Positions 1 to 5,328 of a DNA stretch of 7,970 nucleotides are shown piece by piece. Below the pieces are notes generated by a model. That model was not told where the DNA came from, did no database searches, and was given only the letters and a program-made list of their open reading frames with translations. Source of the stretch: Chloroflexota bacterium (lineage in GTDB: Bacteria; Chloroflexota; Dehalococcoidia; GIF9; UBA5629). Position numbers and translations under genes: made by a program. Each line of letters opens with the position of its first letter. Position 1 is the stretch's first letter. The DNA is taken from the NCBI GenBank assembly GCA_026389655.1, contig JAPLHL010000397.1:1-7970 (forward strand), in the 5' to 3' direction.

Positions 1-257
1 AGGACACGAAAAGTCAGGTAGCAGCAGCGAAGGCAAAAAAGAGTTCGACGCAGGTAAGTCAACCTAAAAAACGCCGGTTCACCTTTTTCACTGATATCAT
101 CAGTGAACTGAAAAAGGTGGTATGGCCCACTCGGCAGGAAACGGTGCGGCTTTCTTTAATTGTCATCGGATTATGCCTTGTCGTGGGCCTGTTTTTAGGT
201 TTGTTGGATTACGGGTTCTCTGAGCTCGTTGCCAAAGTATTTTTAGGTGGAAAATAG
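1..257 (+). CDS. secE: Preprotein translocase subunit SecE, C-terminal part (5' end outside window)
   Basis: SecE is the small essential membrane subunit of the SecYEG protein-export channel and clamps the two halves of SecY. The frame is open from the window edge (first full codon at base 3, 84 residues seen) to TAG at 255-257. It shows a Lys/Ser/Gln-rich cytoplasmic stretch, then the amphipathic helix with the family signature around EL-KKV-WPTRQE, then one hydrophobic segment (about 25 residues from LSLIVIGLCLV) and a short tail. The start codon lies upstream of the window, so the true length is unknown. The last codons overlap the GTG start proposed for nusG, as expected for translational coupling in the secE-nusG pair. 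Identification rests on the signature, the single membrane segment and the neighbour. Confidence 0.93.
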   Translation, partial: DTKSQVAAAKAKKSSTQVSQPKKRRFTFFTDIISELKKVVWPTRQETVRLSLIVIGLCLVVGLFLGLLDYGFSELVAKVFLGGK

Positions 258-795
258 GTTGATCGCGAGCGGCGATGCGAAATGGTACATAATCCACACC
301 TATGTAGGGCATGAGGAGAAGGTAAAAAATAAGTTGTTGCAGCGTATTAAATCAATGGACGCTGGCAATAAGATACTTGAAGTTGAAATACCTAAAGAAA
401 ATGAAATAGAAATCAGGTCCGGGCAGCGGCGCACCGTAGAAAAGAAGATGTTCCCGGGCTATTTACTGGTCCGCATGGTGATGGACCATGATAGTTGGAA
501 AGTAGTTAGGGAAACGCCGGGCGTGACCGGTTTTGTAGGTGATGGCAAAGAAGCTACACCGCTTGAAGACAGTGAAGCAAACCGGATTTTGAGGCAGAAA
601 GCAGAGGGAACTGCCCAGGTTAAGATCAGGTTTAAAAAGGGTGAAAGCGTCCGGGTAATGGATGGTCCATTCACGGACTTTATAGGCACAGTTGATGAAA
701 TTAATATGGGCAAAGGCAAAGTGAAAGTTCTATTGACGCTTTTCGGCAGAGAGACATCGGTAGAGCTGGACTTTTTACAAGTGGAGAAACTATAA
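247..795 (+). CDS. nusG: Transcription termination/antitermination factor NusG
   Basis: NusG binds RNA polymerase and modulates pausing, Rho-dependent termination and transcription-translation coupling. The 182-residue product has the usual NGN domain ([14 protein letters not shown] at residues 13-26, [10 protein letters not shown] at 68-77, the [10 protein letters not shown] turn at 91-100) and a C-terminal KOW domain (about 129-162, with [11 protein letters not shown] and a final [11 protein letters not shown]). Two starts are possible. GTG at 247 overlaps secE by 11 bases but has no good ribosome binding site. TTG at 259 begins just after the secE stop and has AGGTGG at 245-250 with an 8-base spacer, giving 178 residues starting four residues later. 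Both keep the whole NGN domain. The stop lies one base before the rplK start, so the genes are co-transcribed and probably coupled. Confidence 0.96.
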   Translation: MENRLIASGDAKWYIIHTYVGHEEKVKNKLLQRIKSMDAGNKILEVEIPKENEIEIRSGQRRTVEKKMFPGYLLVRMVMDHDSWKVVRETPGVTGFVGDGKEATPLEDSEANRILRQKAEGTAQVKIRFKKGESVRVMDGPFTDFIGTVDEINMGKGKVKVLLTLFGRETSVELDFLQVEKL

Positions 796-796
796 A

Positions 797-1219
797 ATGG
801 CAAAGAAAGTTAAAGCAATAGTAAAGTTACAAATTCAGGCCGGTAAGGCAACGCCAGCTCCGCCGGTTGGTCCTGCATTGGGTCAACATGGTGTGAACAT
901 AATGGGCTTCTGCAAAGACTATAACGAACGGACCAAGGCTTATGAGGGTTCGATAGTCCCGGTAGAGATCACGGTTTTCGAAGACAGGACCTTCACGTTC
1001 GTAACTAAGACCCCGCCCGCGTCCGATCTTCTGAAAAAGGCTTTAAGTATTGAGAAAGGCAGCGGTGCAACGCCCACAACTATGGCTGGCACGATAACTA
1101 AAGCTAAGATCAACGAGATCGCCAAGGTCAAGCAGAAGGACTTAAATGCCCTGGATCTTGAGGGTGCAGCTCGAATCATTGAGGGAACCGCCCGGAGTAT
1201 GGGCATTAAAGTGGAGTAA
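797..1219 (+). CDS. rplK: 50S ribosomal protein L11
   Basis: L11 binds the GTPase-associated region of 23S rRNA together with L10 and supports factor-dependent GTP hydrolysis and the stringent response. The 140 residues are the family's normal length. The N-terminal domain carries the proline-rich flexible segment (residues 19-35, [16 protein letters not shown]) that contacts thiopeptide antibiotics and release factors. The C-terminal rRNA-binding domain includes KGSGATP and the closing [11 protein letters not shown]. The ATG lies one base after the nusG stop, with GTGGAG about ten bases upstream inside the nusG end. rplA follows after four bases, so nusG-rplK-rplA reads as one tightly packed transcription unit. 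Confidence 0.97.
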   Translation: MAKKVKAIVKLQIQAGKATPAPPVGPALGQHGVNIMGFCKDYNERTKAYEGSIVPVEITVFEDRTFTFVTKTPPASDLLKKALSIEKGSGATPTTMAGTITKAKINEIAKVKQKDLNALDLEGAARIIEGTARSMGIKVE

Positions 1220-1223
1220 ATTC

Positions 1224-1940
1224 ATGGCTATCAGAGGTAAAAAATATCAGGAAGCGTCCAAACTGGTGGATAGGGCTAAAGTATATGACCCTATGGAAGC
1301 TGTAGCAATAGCAAAAAAAGCAAGCTTCGCAGGCTTTGATGAGACTGTTGAACTTCATCTTAAAATGGGCGTCGATCCGCGTGCTGCAGATCAGCAGGTC
1401 AGGGGCACTGCATTACTTCCCCATGGTCTGGGCAAGCAGGTCAGGGTCGTCGTATTTGCTCAGGGTGAAGGAGCGAAATTAGCTAATGAAGCTAAGGCTG
1501 AATTCGTCGGCGCCGATGATCTGGTAAAAAAGATCGAGGACGGTTGGATTGATTTTGATGTCAGCATAGCCACTCCGGATATGATGGGAAAAGTGGGTAA
1601 GCTGGGTAAGATACTTGGCAGACGTGGCCTGATGCCTAACCCCAAAGCTGGGACAGTAGTGCCGCCCGCGGATTTACCGCGTGCTATATCTGAAGTACGT
1701 AAAGGCCGGGTTGAGTTCCGCCTTGATAGGACTGCAATCATACACGTGCCGATCGGGAAAAAAAGCTTTGACGAACAGAAGCTCTACGAAAATCTTATGT
1801 CTATCCTGGAAGCAATTATACATGCCAGGCCGGCAGGGGCCAAAGGACAGTACATAAAGACAGCATCGATTTCAACAACCATGGGACCTGGAATCAAGCT
1901 TGATATCAAATCTATTATGGAGTCAGCGGTTAGCGCATAG
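1224..1940 (+). CDS. rplA: 50S ribosomal protein L1
   Basis: L1 forms the mobile L1 stalk near the ribosomal E site and in many bacteria also represses its own mRNA. The product is 238 residues, a typical length. The L1 signature is clear at about 132-145 ([14 protein letters not shown]), followed by the conserved [11 protein letters not shown] segment and the C-terminal [10 protein letters not shown]. The frame stays open upstream to an ATG at 1146, but that extension overlaps rplK by 74 bases and has no family similarity. The ATG at 1224, with GTGGAG upstream and the canonical MAIRGKKY start, is chosen. The gene is followed by the long structured leader of rplJ. Confidence 0.97.
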   Translation: MAIRGKKYQEASKLVDRAKVYDPMEAVAIAKKASFAGFDETVELHLKMGVDPRAADQQVRGTALLPHGLGKQVRVVVFAQGEGAKLANEAKAEFVGADDLVKKIEDGWIDFDVSIATPDMMGKVGKLGKILGRRGLMPNPKAGTVVPPADLPRAISEVRKGRVEFRLDRTAIIHVPIGKKSFDEQKLYENLMSILEAIIHARPAGAKGQYIKTASISTTMGPGIKLDIKSIMESAVSA

Positions 1941-1954
1941 ATAAAATAGAATAA

Positions 1955-2076
1955 GATATTGAAGCCGTTGATAGTGGGCGCCGCAAGGCTTAATTAACGC
2001 CCGCCGAGGTGATTTAACAGGCTGCTGGAAGCAGTCTCTTTAATCCTCGTGCAACGGCACGGGGATAAATTTTTTT
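1955..2076 (+). promoter_or_regulatory. L10 leader: autoregulatory RNA upstream of rplJ-rplL
   Basis: The 150-base rplA-rplJ gap matches the ribosomal protein L10 leader, the mRNA site bound by the L10-(L12)n complex for feedback control. The conserved pieces are in order: GTGGGCG at 1974-1980, GGCTTAA at 1987-1993, and CGCCCGCCGAGGTG at 1998-2011. GGGCG (1976-1980) pairs with CGCCC (1998-2002). A second hairpin follows at 2019-2037, eight pairs closed by a GGA loop. A terminator-like hairpin with a T tract then ends the leader (2039-2076). The layout suggests that L10 binding favours premature termination, as in many Gram-positive-type leaders. The assignment rests on recalled consensus pieces and hand folding. 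Confidence 0.85.
2039..2076 (+). terminator. Attenuator (intrinsic terminator) in the rplJ leader
   Basis: TTTA and TCCTCGTG on the left pair with CACGGGGA and TAAA on the right (2058-2069), with one bulged A at 2043 and loop CAACGG. Seven T follow directly (2070-2076). It lies 14 bases before the rplJ start and after the L10-binding fold. Its left arm contains CCTCG (2045-2049), which can instead pair with CGAGG (2005-2009) in the L10 site, offering an antiterminator. This is read from the sequence and has not been energy-folded. Confidence 0.75.
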
Positions 2077-2090
2077 AAGGGAGCATTGAT

Positions 2091-2615
2091 ATGTTACGTA
2101 AACAAAAACAGGAAATTATCAATGAACTGGCGGAGGATTTGGGGAAATGTGCAGTAGCCATAGCTACTGACTATAGGGGCCTGACTGCGAAAGAAATGGT
2201 AAAGTTGCGCAAGCAACTCCATTTGCAGGGCGTCGAGTACAAGGTGGTGAAAAATACGCTGGCGCATTTCGCCGCCGAAAAAGCAGGTGTTAAGGGATTG
2301 GACCAGTTCCTGGTTGGTCCCCTGGCGATTGCTCTTAGTTATGACGATGCTGTGAAGCCGGCTAGGGTACTTGTGGACGCGATGAAGACACCTGGATCGG
2401 TTCTTAAGATCAAAGGTGGGATCATGGGCGACAAGGTACTTAGTGCTGCCGATGTATCTAGTCTGGCTGCCATACCTCCAAAGGAAGTGCTTATAAGTCA
2501 GTTGTTGGGACGTTTGAAGTTCCCGATCTATTCGCTGCACTTCGTACTCAGCTCACCGTTGCGTGGCCTTGCTTGTGTATTGCAGGCGAGGGTCAAGCAG
2601 TTGGAAGGAGGATGA
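2091..2615 (+). CDS. rplJ: 50S ribosomal protein L10
   Basis: L10 anchors the L7/L12 dimers to the ribosome base at the GTPase centre and is the likely repressor acting on the leader in front of this gene. The product is 174 residues, normal for the family. The N-terminal rRNA-binding domain shows the typical DYRGLTAKEM (27-36) and the basic VEYKVVKNTLA (48-58). The middle carries QFLVGPLAIALSYDD and KGG. The C-terminal helix that binds L12 dimers begins near residue 145 and ends in RGLACVLQARVKQLEGG. The start at 2091 has AAGGGAG at 2077-2083 with a 7-base spacer. The ribosome binding site starts directly after the attenuator T tract, so readthrough and translation are closely linked. Confidence 0.96.
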   Translation: MLRKQKQEIINELAEDLGKCAVAIATDYRGLTAKEMVKLRKQLHLQGVEYKVVKNTLAHFAAEKAGVKGLDQFLVGPLAIALSYDDAVKPARVLVDAMKTPGSVLKIKGGIMGDKVLSAADVSSLAAIPPKEVLISQLLGRLKFPIYSLHFVLSSPLRGLACVLQARVKQLEGG

Positions 2616-2690
2616 GCCGATAAGTATAAAACGGGACAATGGACCCTACAATTATAAATTTGAAAATCTGAATAACAGGAGGACATTATA

Positions 2691-3074
2691 ATGACAAAAG
2701 AAGAGATCGTAGCATTAATAAAAGGCATGACCGTCCTTGAGCTTTCTGACCTGGTAAAGGCTCTGGAAGCAGAATTTGGCGTTAGCGCAGCGATGCCTAT
2801 GGTGGCAGCTGGACCGTCGGCCGGTGGCGCAGCAGCGGGTGGAGCGGCAGCAGTCGAAGAGCAGTCTGAATTCACCGTGATACTCAAAGAGATCGGCGAA
2901 AACAAAATTGCCGTAATTAAGGCAGTCCGCGAGGTAACTACTCTTGGTTTGAAGGAAGCGAAGGATCTTGTCGAAGGAGCTCCTAAGCCAGTCAAAGAGG
3001 GCGTGAACAAAGACGAAGCTGGCGTTATCAAGAAGAAGCTCGAAGAAGCTGGCGCTAAAGTCGAAGTTAAATAA
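2691..3074 (+). CDS. rplL: 50S ribosomal protein L7/L12
   Basis: L7/L12 forms the multi-copy stalk that recruits and activates translational GTPases. The 127-residue product has the N-terminal dimerisation and L10-binding helices (about 1-36), an Ala/Gly-rich hinge (about 39-55, [14 protein letters not shown]) and the globular C-terminal domain ([22 protein letters not shown], then [20 protein letters not shown]). This domain carries the conserved factor-binding surface. The start is supported by AGGAGGA at 2677-2683 with a 7-base spacer, the strongest ribosome binding site in the operon, which suits a protein made in several copies per ribosome. The gap to rplJ is 75 bases. A strong terminator follows, so this is the last gene of the operon. 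Confidence 0.97.
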   Translation: MTKEEIVALIKGMTVLELSDLVKALEAEFGVSAAMPMVAAGPSAGGAAAGGAAAVEEQSEFTVILKEIGENKIAVIKAVREVTTLGLKEAKDLVEGAPKPVKEGVNKDEAGVIKKKLEEAGAKVEVK

Positions 3075-3093
3075 TAATAAGACTGATATTGAA

Positions 3094-3149
3094 GTAAGTT
3101 CACGGGTATTCTTCGATGAGTACCTGTGAACTTGCTTTTTATTTTTGCT
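3094..3149 (+). terminator. Strong intrinsic terminator after rplL
   Basis: GTAAGTTCACGGGTA (3094-3108) pairs with TACCTGTGAACTTGC (3121-3135), 15 pairs including G-T wobbles, around a 12-base loop. It is followed by TTTTTATTTTT. It starts 20 bases after the rplL stop and ends the ribosomal operon. Confidence 0.92.
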
Positions 3150-3174
3150 CATTATATTTTCAGGAAGATATATA
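3145..3174 (+). promoter_or_regulatory. Possible weak promoter for the TIGR04076-like gene
   Basis: TTGCTC (3145-3150) and TATATA (3169-3174) are separated by 18 bases and follow the rplL terminator. The -35 match is poor and the implied leader is only about a dozen bases, so this is tentative. Readthrough from the ribosomal operon is the alternative. Confidence 0.3.
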
Positions 3175-3193
3175 TAGAGGATGGGAGTAAGTT

Positions 3194-3463
3194 ATGGAAG
3201 AAACAAATGAACGTAAGATCAGGATAAGGGTAGTCTCTCAAAAGGGGACTTGTGTGGCGTGTCATAAAGTAGGAGATGAGTTTGAGATCTCAGATGTTTG
3301 CCCGGCCAATTTATGCGCATGGGCGTTTTACACCATTTTCCCTTTTGCGCAAGTCTTGATTTGTGGTGGTACTTTCCCCTGGGAGAGCGATCCCGACAGG
3401 ACCACGGTCGCCTGCCCGGATCCCGCCAGCCCGGTTGTTTTCGAATTAATTAGAGATAAGTGA
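3194..3463 (+). CDS. TIGR04076-like small cysteine-rich protein
   Basis: The 89-residue product resembles the uncharacterised TIGR04076 family, found mostly in anaerobic bacteria and archaea. The family pattern is visible: an N-terminal beta strand (KIRIRVVSQKG), a C-x2-C-H element followed by K-x-GDEFE (20-31), CPANLCAWAF (36-45), GGTFPW (58-63), then a late Cys-Pro and a strand ending in VVFELIRDK. The seven cysteines (20, 23, 36, 41, 57, 74 and the set's spacing) could bind metal or form a redox site, but no function is established. There is no signal peptide or membrane segment, so it is probably cytoplasmic. ATG 3194 has GGGAG at 3183-3187. The gene stands alone between the rplL terminator and a new promoter. 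Confidence 0.75.
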   Translation: MEETNERKIRIRVVSQKGTCVACHKVGDEFEISDVCPANLCAWAFYTIFPFAQVLICGGTFPWESDPDRTTVACPDPASPVVFELIRDK

Positions 3464-3473
3464 CCTGGGTCTC

Positions 3474-3502
3474 TTGTTATTTGAAAAAAGCCACTCTATA
3501 AT
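3474..3502 (+). promoter_or_regulatory. Sigma70-type promoter upstream of the RsbRD-like gene
   Basis: TTGTTA (3474-3479) and a perfect TATAAT (3497-3502) are separated by 17 bases, beginning 11 bases after the preceding stop codon. Transcription would start near 3509, giving an untranslated leader of about 134 bases before the ATG at 3643. The -10 box is inside the left arm of a 12-bp dyad, so access may be controlled by a repressor. Confidence 0.65.
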
Positions 3503-3524
3503 TTATTTGAGTAAATAAATTATA
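3497..3524 (+). promoter_or_regulatory. AT-rich perfect dyad overlapping the -10 box (candidate operator)
   Basis: TATAATTTATTT (3497-3508) and AAATAAATTATA (3513-3524) are exact reverse complements around GAGT. The position, covering the -10 box and likely start site, is classical for a repressor operator. There is no GC pair in the arms and no T tract, which argues against a terminator. No regulator gene is visible in the window. Confidence 0.55.
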
Positions 3525-3538
3525 CGAAATTATTTACT
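3510..3538 (+). repeat. Second dyad sharing an arm with the operator dyad
   Basis: AGTAAATAA (3510-3518) is the exact reverse complement of TTATTTACT (3530-3538). Its left arm is part of the right arm of the 3497-3524 dyad, so only one of the two can form at a time. In RNA starting near 3509 it would be the extreme 5' hairpin. Confidence 0.55.
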
Positions 3539-3642
3539 GGGGAGGTGAGTATAAAAAGGGCTGGTTAGAAGTTCTCCTTAATTGTTCCAAATGAGTGTGT
3601 TTTTATTCAGGCATTCGAAGTTTGAAAAAGGAGGTGACTGTG

Positions 3643-4086
3643 ATGTACGTGGCATATGCTGACAAATTGCTGAATTTTGCTGAACAACACGCCACCGATA
3701 TTGCCAGAGAATGGGTCAAAGCATTAACAAAGAATCAGAAGACTACAGCGTACCGTAAGGTTCGGGAGTATAAGCTGGTAAATCAGGGTGAGCTATTCTA
3801 TAAAAGCCTTAAGAAGCTCTACTTTGAACGTAATACTTATGAGAATGTATCCGTATATTTCTCCAAGTGGGCTGAAGAACAATTTTATGAGAATATTCCA
3901 CTGGAGGAAGCTGTATACGCATTGATAATGTTACGCAGGCAATTATGGCTTCATGCAGAATTCAATACGCTATTTTCGTCTGCGCTGGACCAATACCAGG
4001 CAGCTGAGAGTATTAACCGCACGGTTCTGTTAACAGATTACGCGACGGTAGCGATCATTAAAAAATACAGGCAATTTACTAAATAG
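3643..4086 (+). CDS. RsbRD N-terminal-like helical protein (putative stand-alone sensor domain)
   Basis: The 147-residue product looks all-alpha and resembles the N-terminal sensor domain of RsbR/RsbRD-type stressosome proteins and of some histidine kinases. It has an opening DKLLNFAEQHATDIAREWVKAL, a middle EELFYENIPLEEAVYALIMLRRQLW-like segment (about 78-102), and a closing ATVAIIKKYRQF. No STAS, kinase or other output domain follows; the stop comes right after the sensor-like fold. The frame is open upstream to GTG 3595, but ATG 3643 is chosen because AAGGAGGTGA at 3628-3637 is a near-perfect ribosome binding site. It has its own promoter with a dyad. The family call comes from recalled pattern, so a different helical family is possible. 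What it would sense is unknown. Confidence 0.6.
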   Translation: MYVAYADKLLNFAEQHATDIAREWVKALTKNQKTTAYRKVREYKLVNQGELFYKSLKKLYFERNTYENVSVYFSKWAEEQFYENIPLEEAVYALIMLRRQLWLHAEFNTLFSSALDQYQAAESINRTVLLTDYATVAIIKKYRQFTK

Positions 4087-4110
4087 GCATTCATGCTGAT
4101 TGCCGTAAAG

Positions 4111-4141
4111 TAAAGGGCCGAGATTTTATCCCGGCCCTTTA
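4111..4141. terminator. Shared hairpin terminator between convergent genes
   Basis: TAAAGGGCCG (4111-4120) pairs with CGGCCCTTTA (4132-4141). GAT/ATC continues the stem inside to a TTT loop, past one A-C mismatch. On the minus strand that mismatch becomes a G-U pair, giving an unbroken 14-pair stem. It lies between the stops of the + strand gene (4086) and the - strand gene (4198). The T tracts are weak on both sides (TTTATACTT and TTTACTTTA). Confidence 0.7.
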
Positions 4142-4197
4142 TACTTCAGTTACTGACTTGTGATGATTTTATATCGTTTCTATAAAAGTAATTTCAT

Positions 4198-5286
4198 TTA
4201 TGTTGATTTGGCCGCAGTTACAATAGCCACGTTAAGCTGTATGGAATCCGGCATTGGAACATTGGCTCCAGCTCTGGGATGCAGCAATATTGCTCCTGTA
4301 GGGCAAGTGCTGACACAGAGTCCGCAACCTATACAGCGTTTCTCATCCACACTTGCCACGTCATCTTTCATGGCTAGCGCTTCCATCGGGCATCTTGCGA
4401 TGCAATCGCCGCACCCGATACATTCATCTGCGGTAACTCCTGCCCTGAAACTGGATGTGGCAGCAAGGCTGGGAATAGCGGAATTCTTCAGGCTTTGAAG
4501 AATCATGCAGTGGCAGGTGCAGCAGTTGCAGATCATGTCTATATATTTCCCTGTATTGCTGGAACAGTGCACAAGGCCGGCTTTTTCAGCCCGGTTAAGC
4601 GCTTCGAAAGCCTCCTCCTTAGAAATGAGTTTTCCGAAACCGTATTCGGCCATATAAGTTGCGCCGGGTCCAATTGCGATGCAAACGTCTTTAGGTTTGT
4701 TGCAGGGTTTCTCCAGCAGTTCTCCTTTATGACGGCAGAAACAGGTGACCAGCCCGATGGCATGGGCTTTTTCAATGTAGGGTGTCAGCTCATCATAAGT
4801 ATTGATTCTGATGTTATTAGGGATGTCCTTGTTTACAGCGATCACCCTTGCAAATGGGATGCTGGAAAAAATTCCCGGGGTAGAAACAGCCATCTTTGTG
4901 ATCGCAGTAAGATAATTATCGAATATTCTGGCCAGCTTCTTGGCGCGTTCATCTACCGGCCCCGTGTTGAACTGGTTTTCAAATATTCCGGGAACGAACG
5001 CTAGAAGAGAATATAAGTTTGTGCCCTGGCGGTTTATGGCAAACAGCAGTCCTTTCCTGGTCATTGTATCCAGTAGTTCTGCTACCTTTTGTGCATTAAG
5101 CTTTGTCTTGGCAGCCAGCATATCGGCTGATACAAGCATATCAGGCATCATGATTGCCAGTTCAGCCTCTTCCTGCATGAATAATTCGTCTATAACGGCA
5201 CGGAACTCCGCGCATTTAACGGCTGGAATTCCTCCGCCTTTGCGTTTGAGTGCGTCAGCCAGTTGGTCATAAAGTTCATTACGCAT
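4198..5286 (-). CDS. Multi-cysteine iron-sulfur protein with two [4Fe-4S] ferredoxin motifs
   Basis: The 362-residue product has three parts. Residues 1-100 look like a winged-helix module (KLNAQKVAELLDTMTRKGLLF, then a short beta wing). The middle holds an unusual cysteine array: CFCRH (182-186), C195, C202, HC (240-241) and CNCCTCHC (253-260). The C-terminal part is a double-cluster ferredoxin with C289/C292/C295/C299 and C318/C321/C324/C328, both in CxxCxxCxxxCP form. It probably transfers electrons through two [4Fe-4S] clusters, and the middle array may hold another cluster or metal. There is no signal peptide or membrane helix, so it is cytoplasmic. The ATG at 5286 has GTGAGG about nine bases upstream. 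It is last in the minus-strand set, 42 bases after the CrtC-like gene, and may supply or receive electrons for the 509-residue flavoprotein relative. The winged-helix reading is the least certain part. Confidence 0.82.
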   Translation of the reverse strand: MRNELYDQLADALKRKGGGIPAVKCAEFRAVIDELFMQEEAELAIMMPDMLVSADMLAAKTKLNAQKVAELLDTMTRKGLLFAINRQGTNLYSLLAFVPGIFENQFNTGPVDERAKKLARIFDNYLTAITKMAVSTPGIFSSIPFARVIAVNKDIPNNIRINTYDELTPYIEKAHAIGLVTCFCRHKGELLEKPCNKPKDVCIAIGPGATYMAEYGFGKLISKEEAFEALNRAEKAGLVHCSSNTGKYIDMICNCCTCHCMILQSLKNSAIPSLAATSSFRAGVTADECIGCGDCIARCPMEALAMKDDVASVDEKRCIGCGLCVSTCPTGAILLHPRAGANVPMPDSIQLNVAIVTAAKST

Positions 5287-5328
5287 TGCTATACCTCACT
5301 GCTATTTTTACTATTTCTTGGCAACCTG

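Noticed and set aside
1146..1223. 26-residue upstream extension of rplA from an ATG at 1146
   Set aside because: It overlaps rplK by 74 bases and has no similarity to L1, while the ATG at 1224 gives the canonical N-terminus with a ribosome binding site.
3251..3265. CVACH as a c-type cytochrome haem site
   Set aside because: The protein has no signal peptide or membrane anchor, and the rest of its pattern fits TIGR04076, so a pattern match alone is not enough.
3497..3524. AT-rich dyad as the terminator of the TIGR04076-like gene
   Set aside because: The stem has no GC pairs, no T tract follows, and its left arm is a perfect -10 box at the right distance from a -35 box, so an operator fits better.
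3591..3662. Short upstream frame from ATG 3591 overlapping the start of the RsbRD-like gene
   Set aside because: There is no ribosome binding site before it, it has only 23 codons, and the peptide is not recognisable. The GTG 3595 extension of the main gene has the same weakness.
4495..5004. Long + strand open frames inside the minus-strand Fe-S gene and others like it (for example 6388-6966)
   Set aside because: These are antisense shadows: they lack ribosome binding sites and family motifs, while the minus-strand frames encode clear cysteine and flavoprotein motifs.
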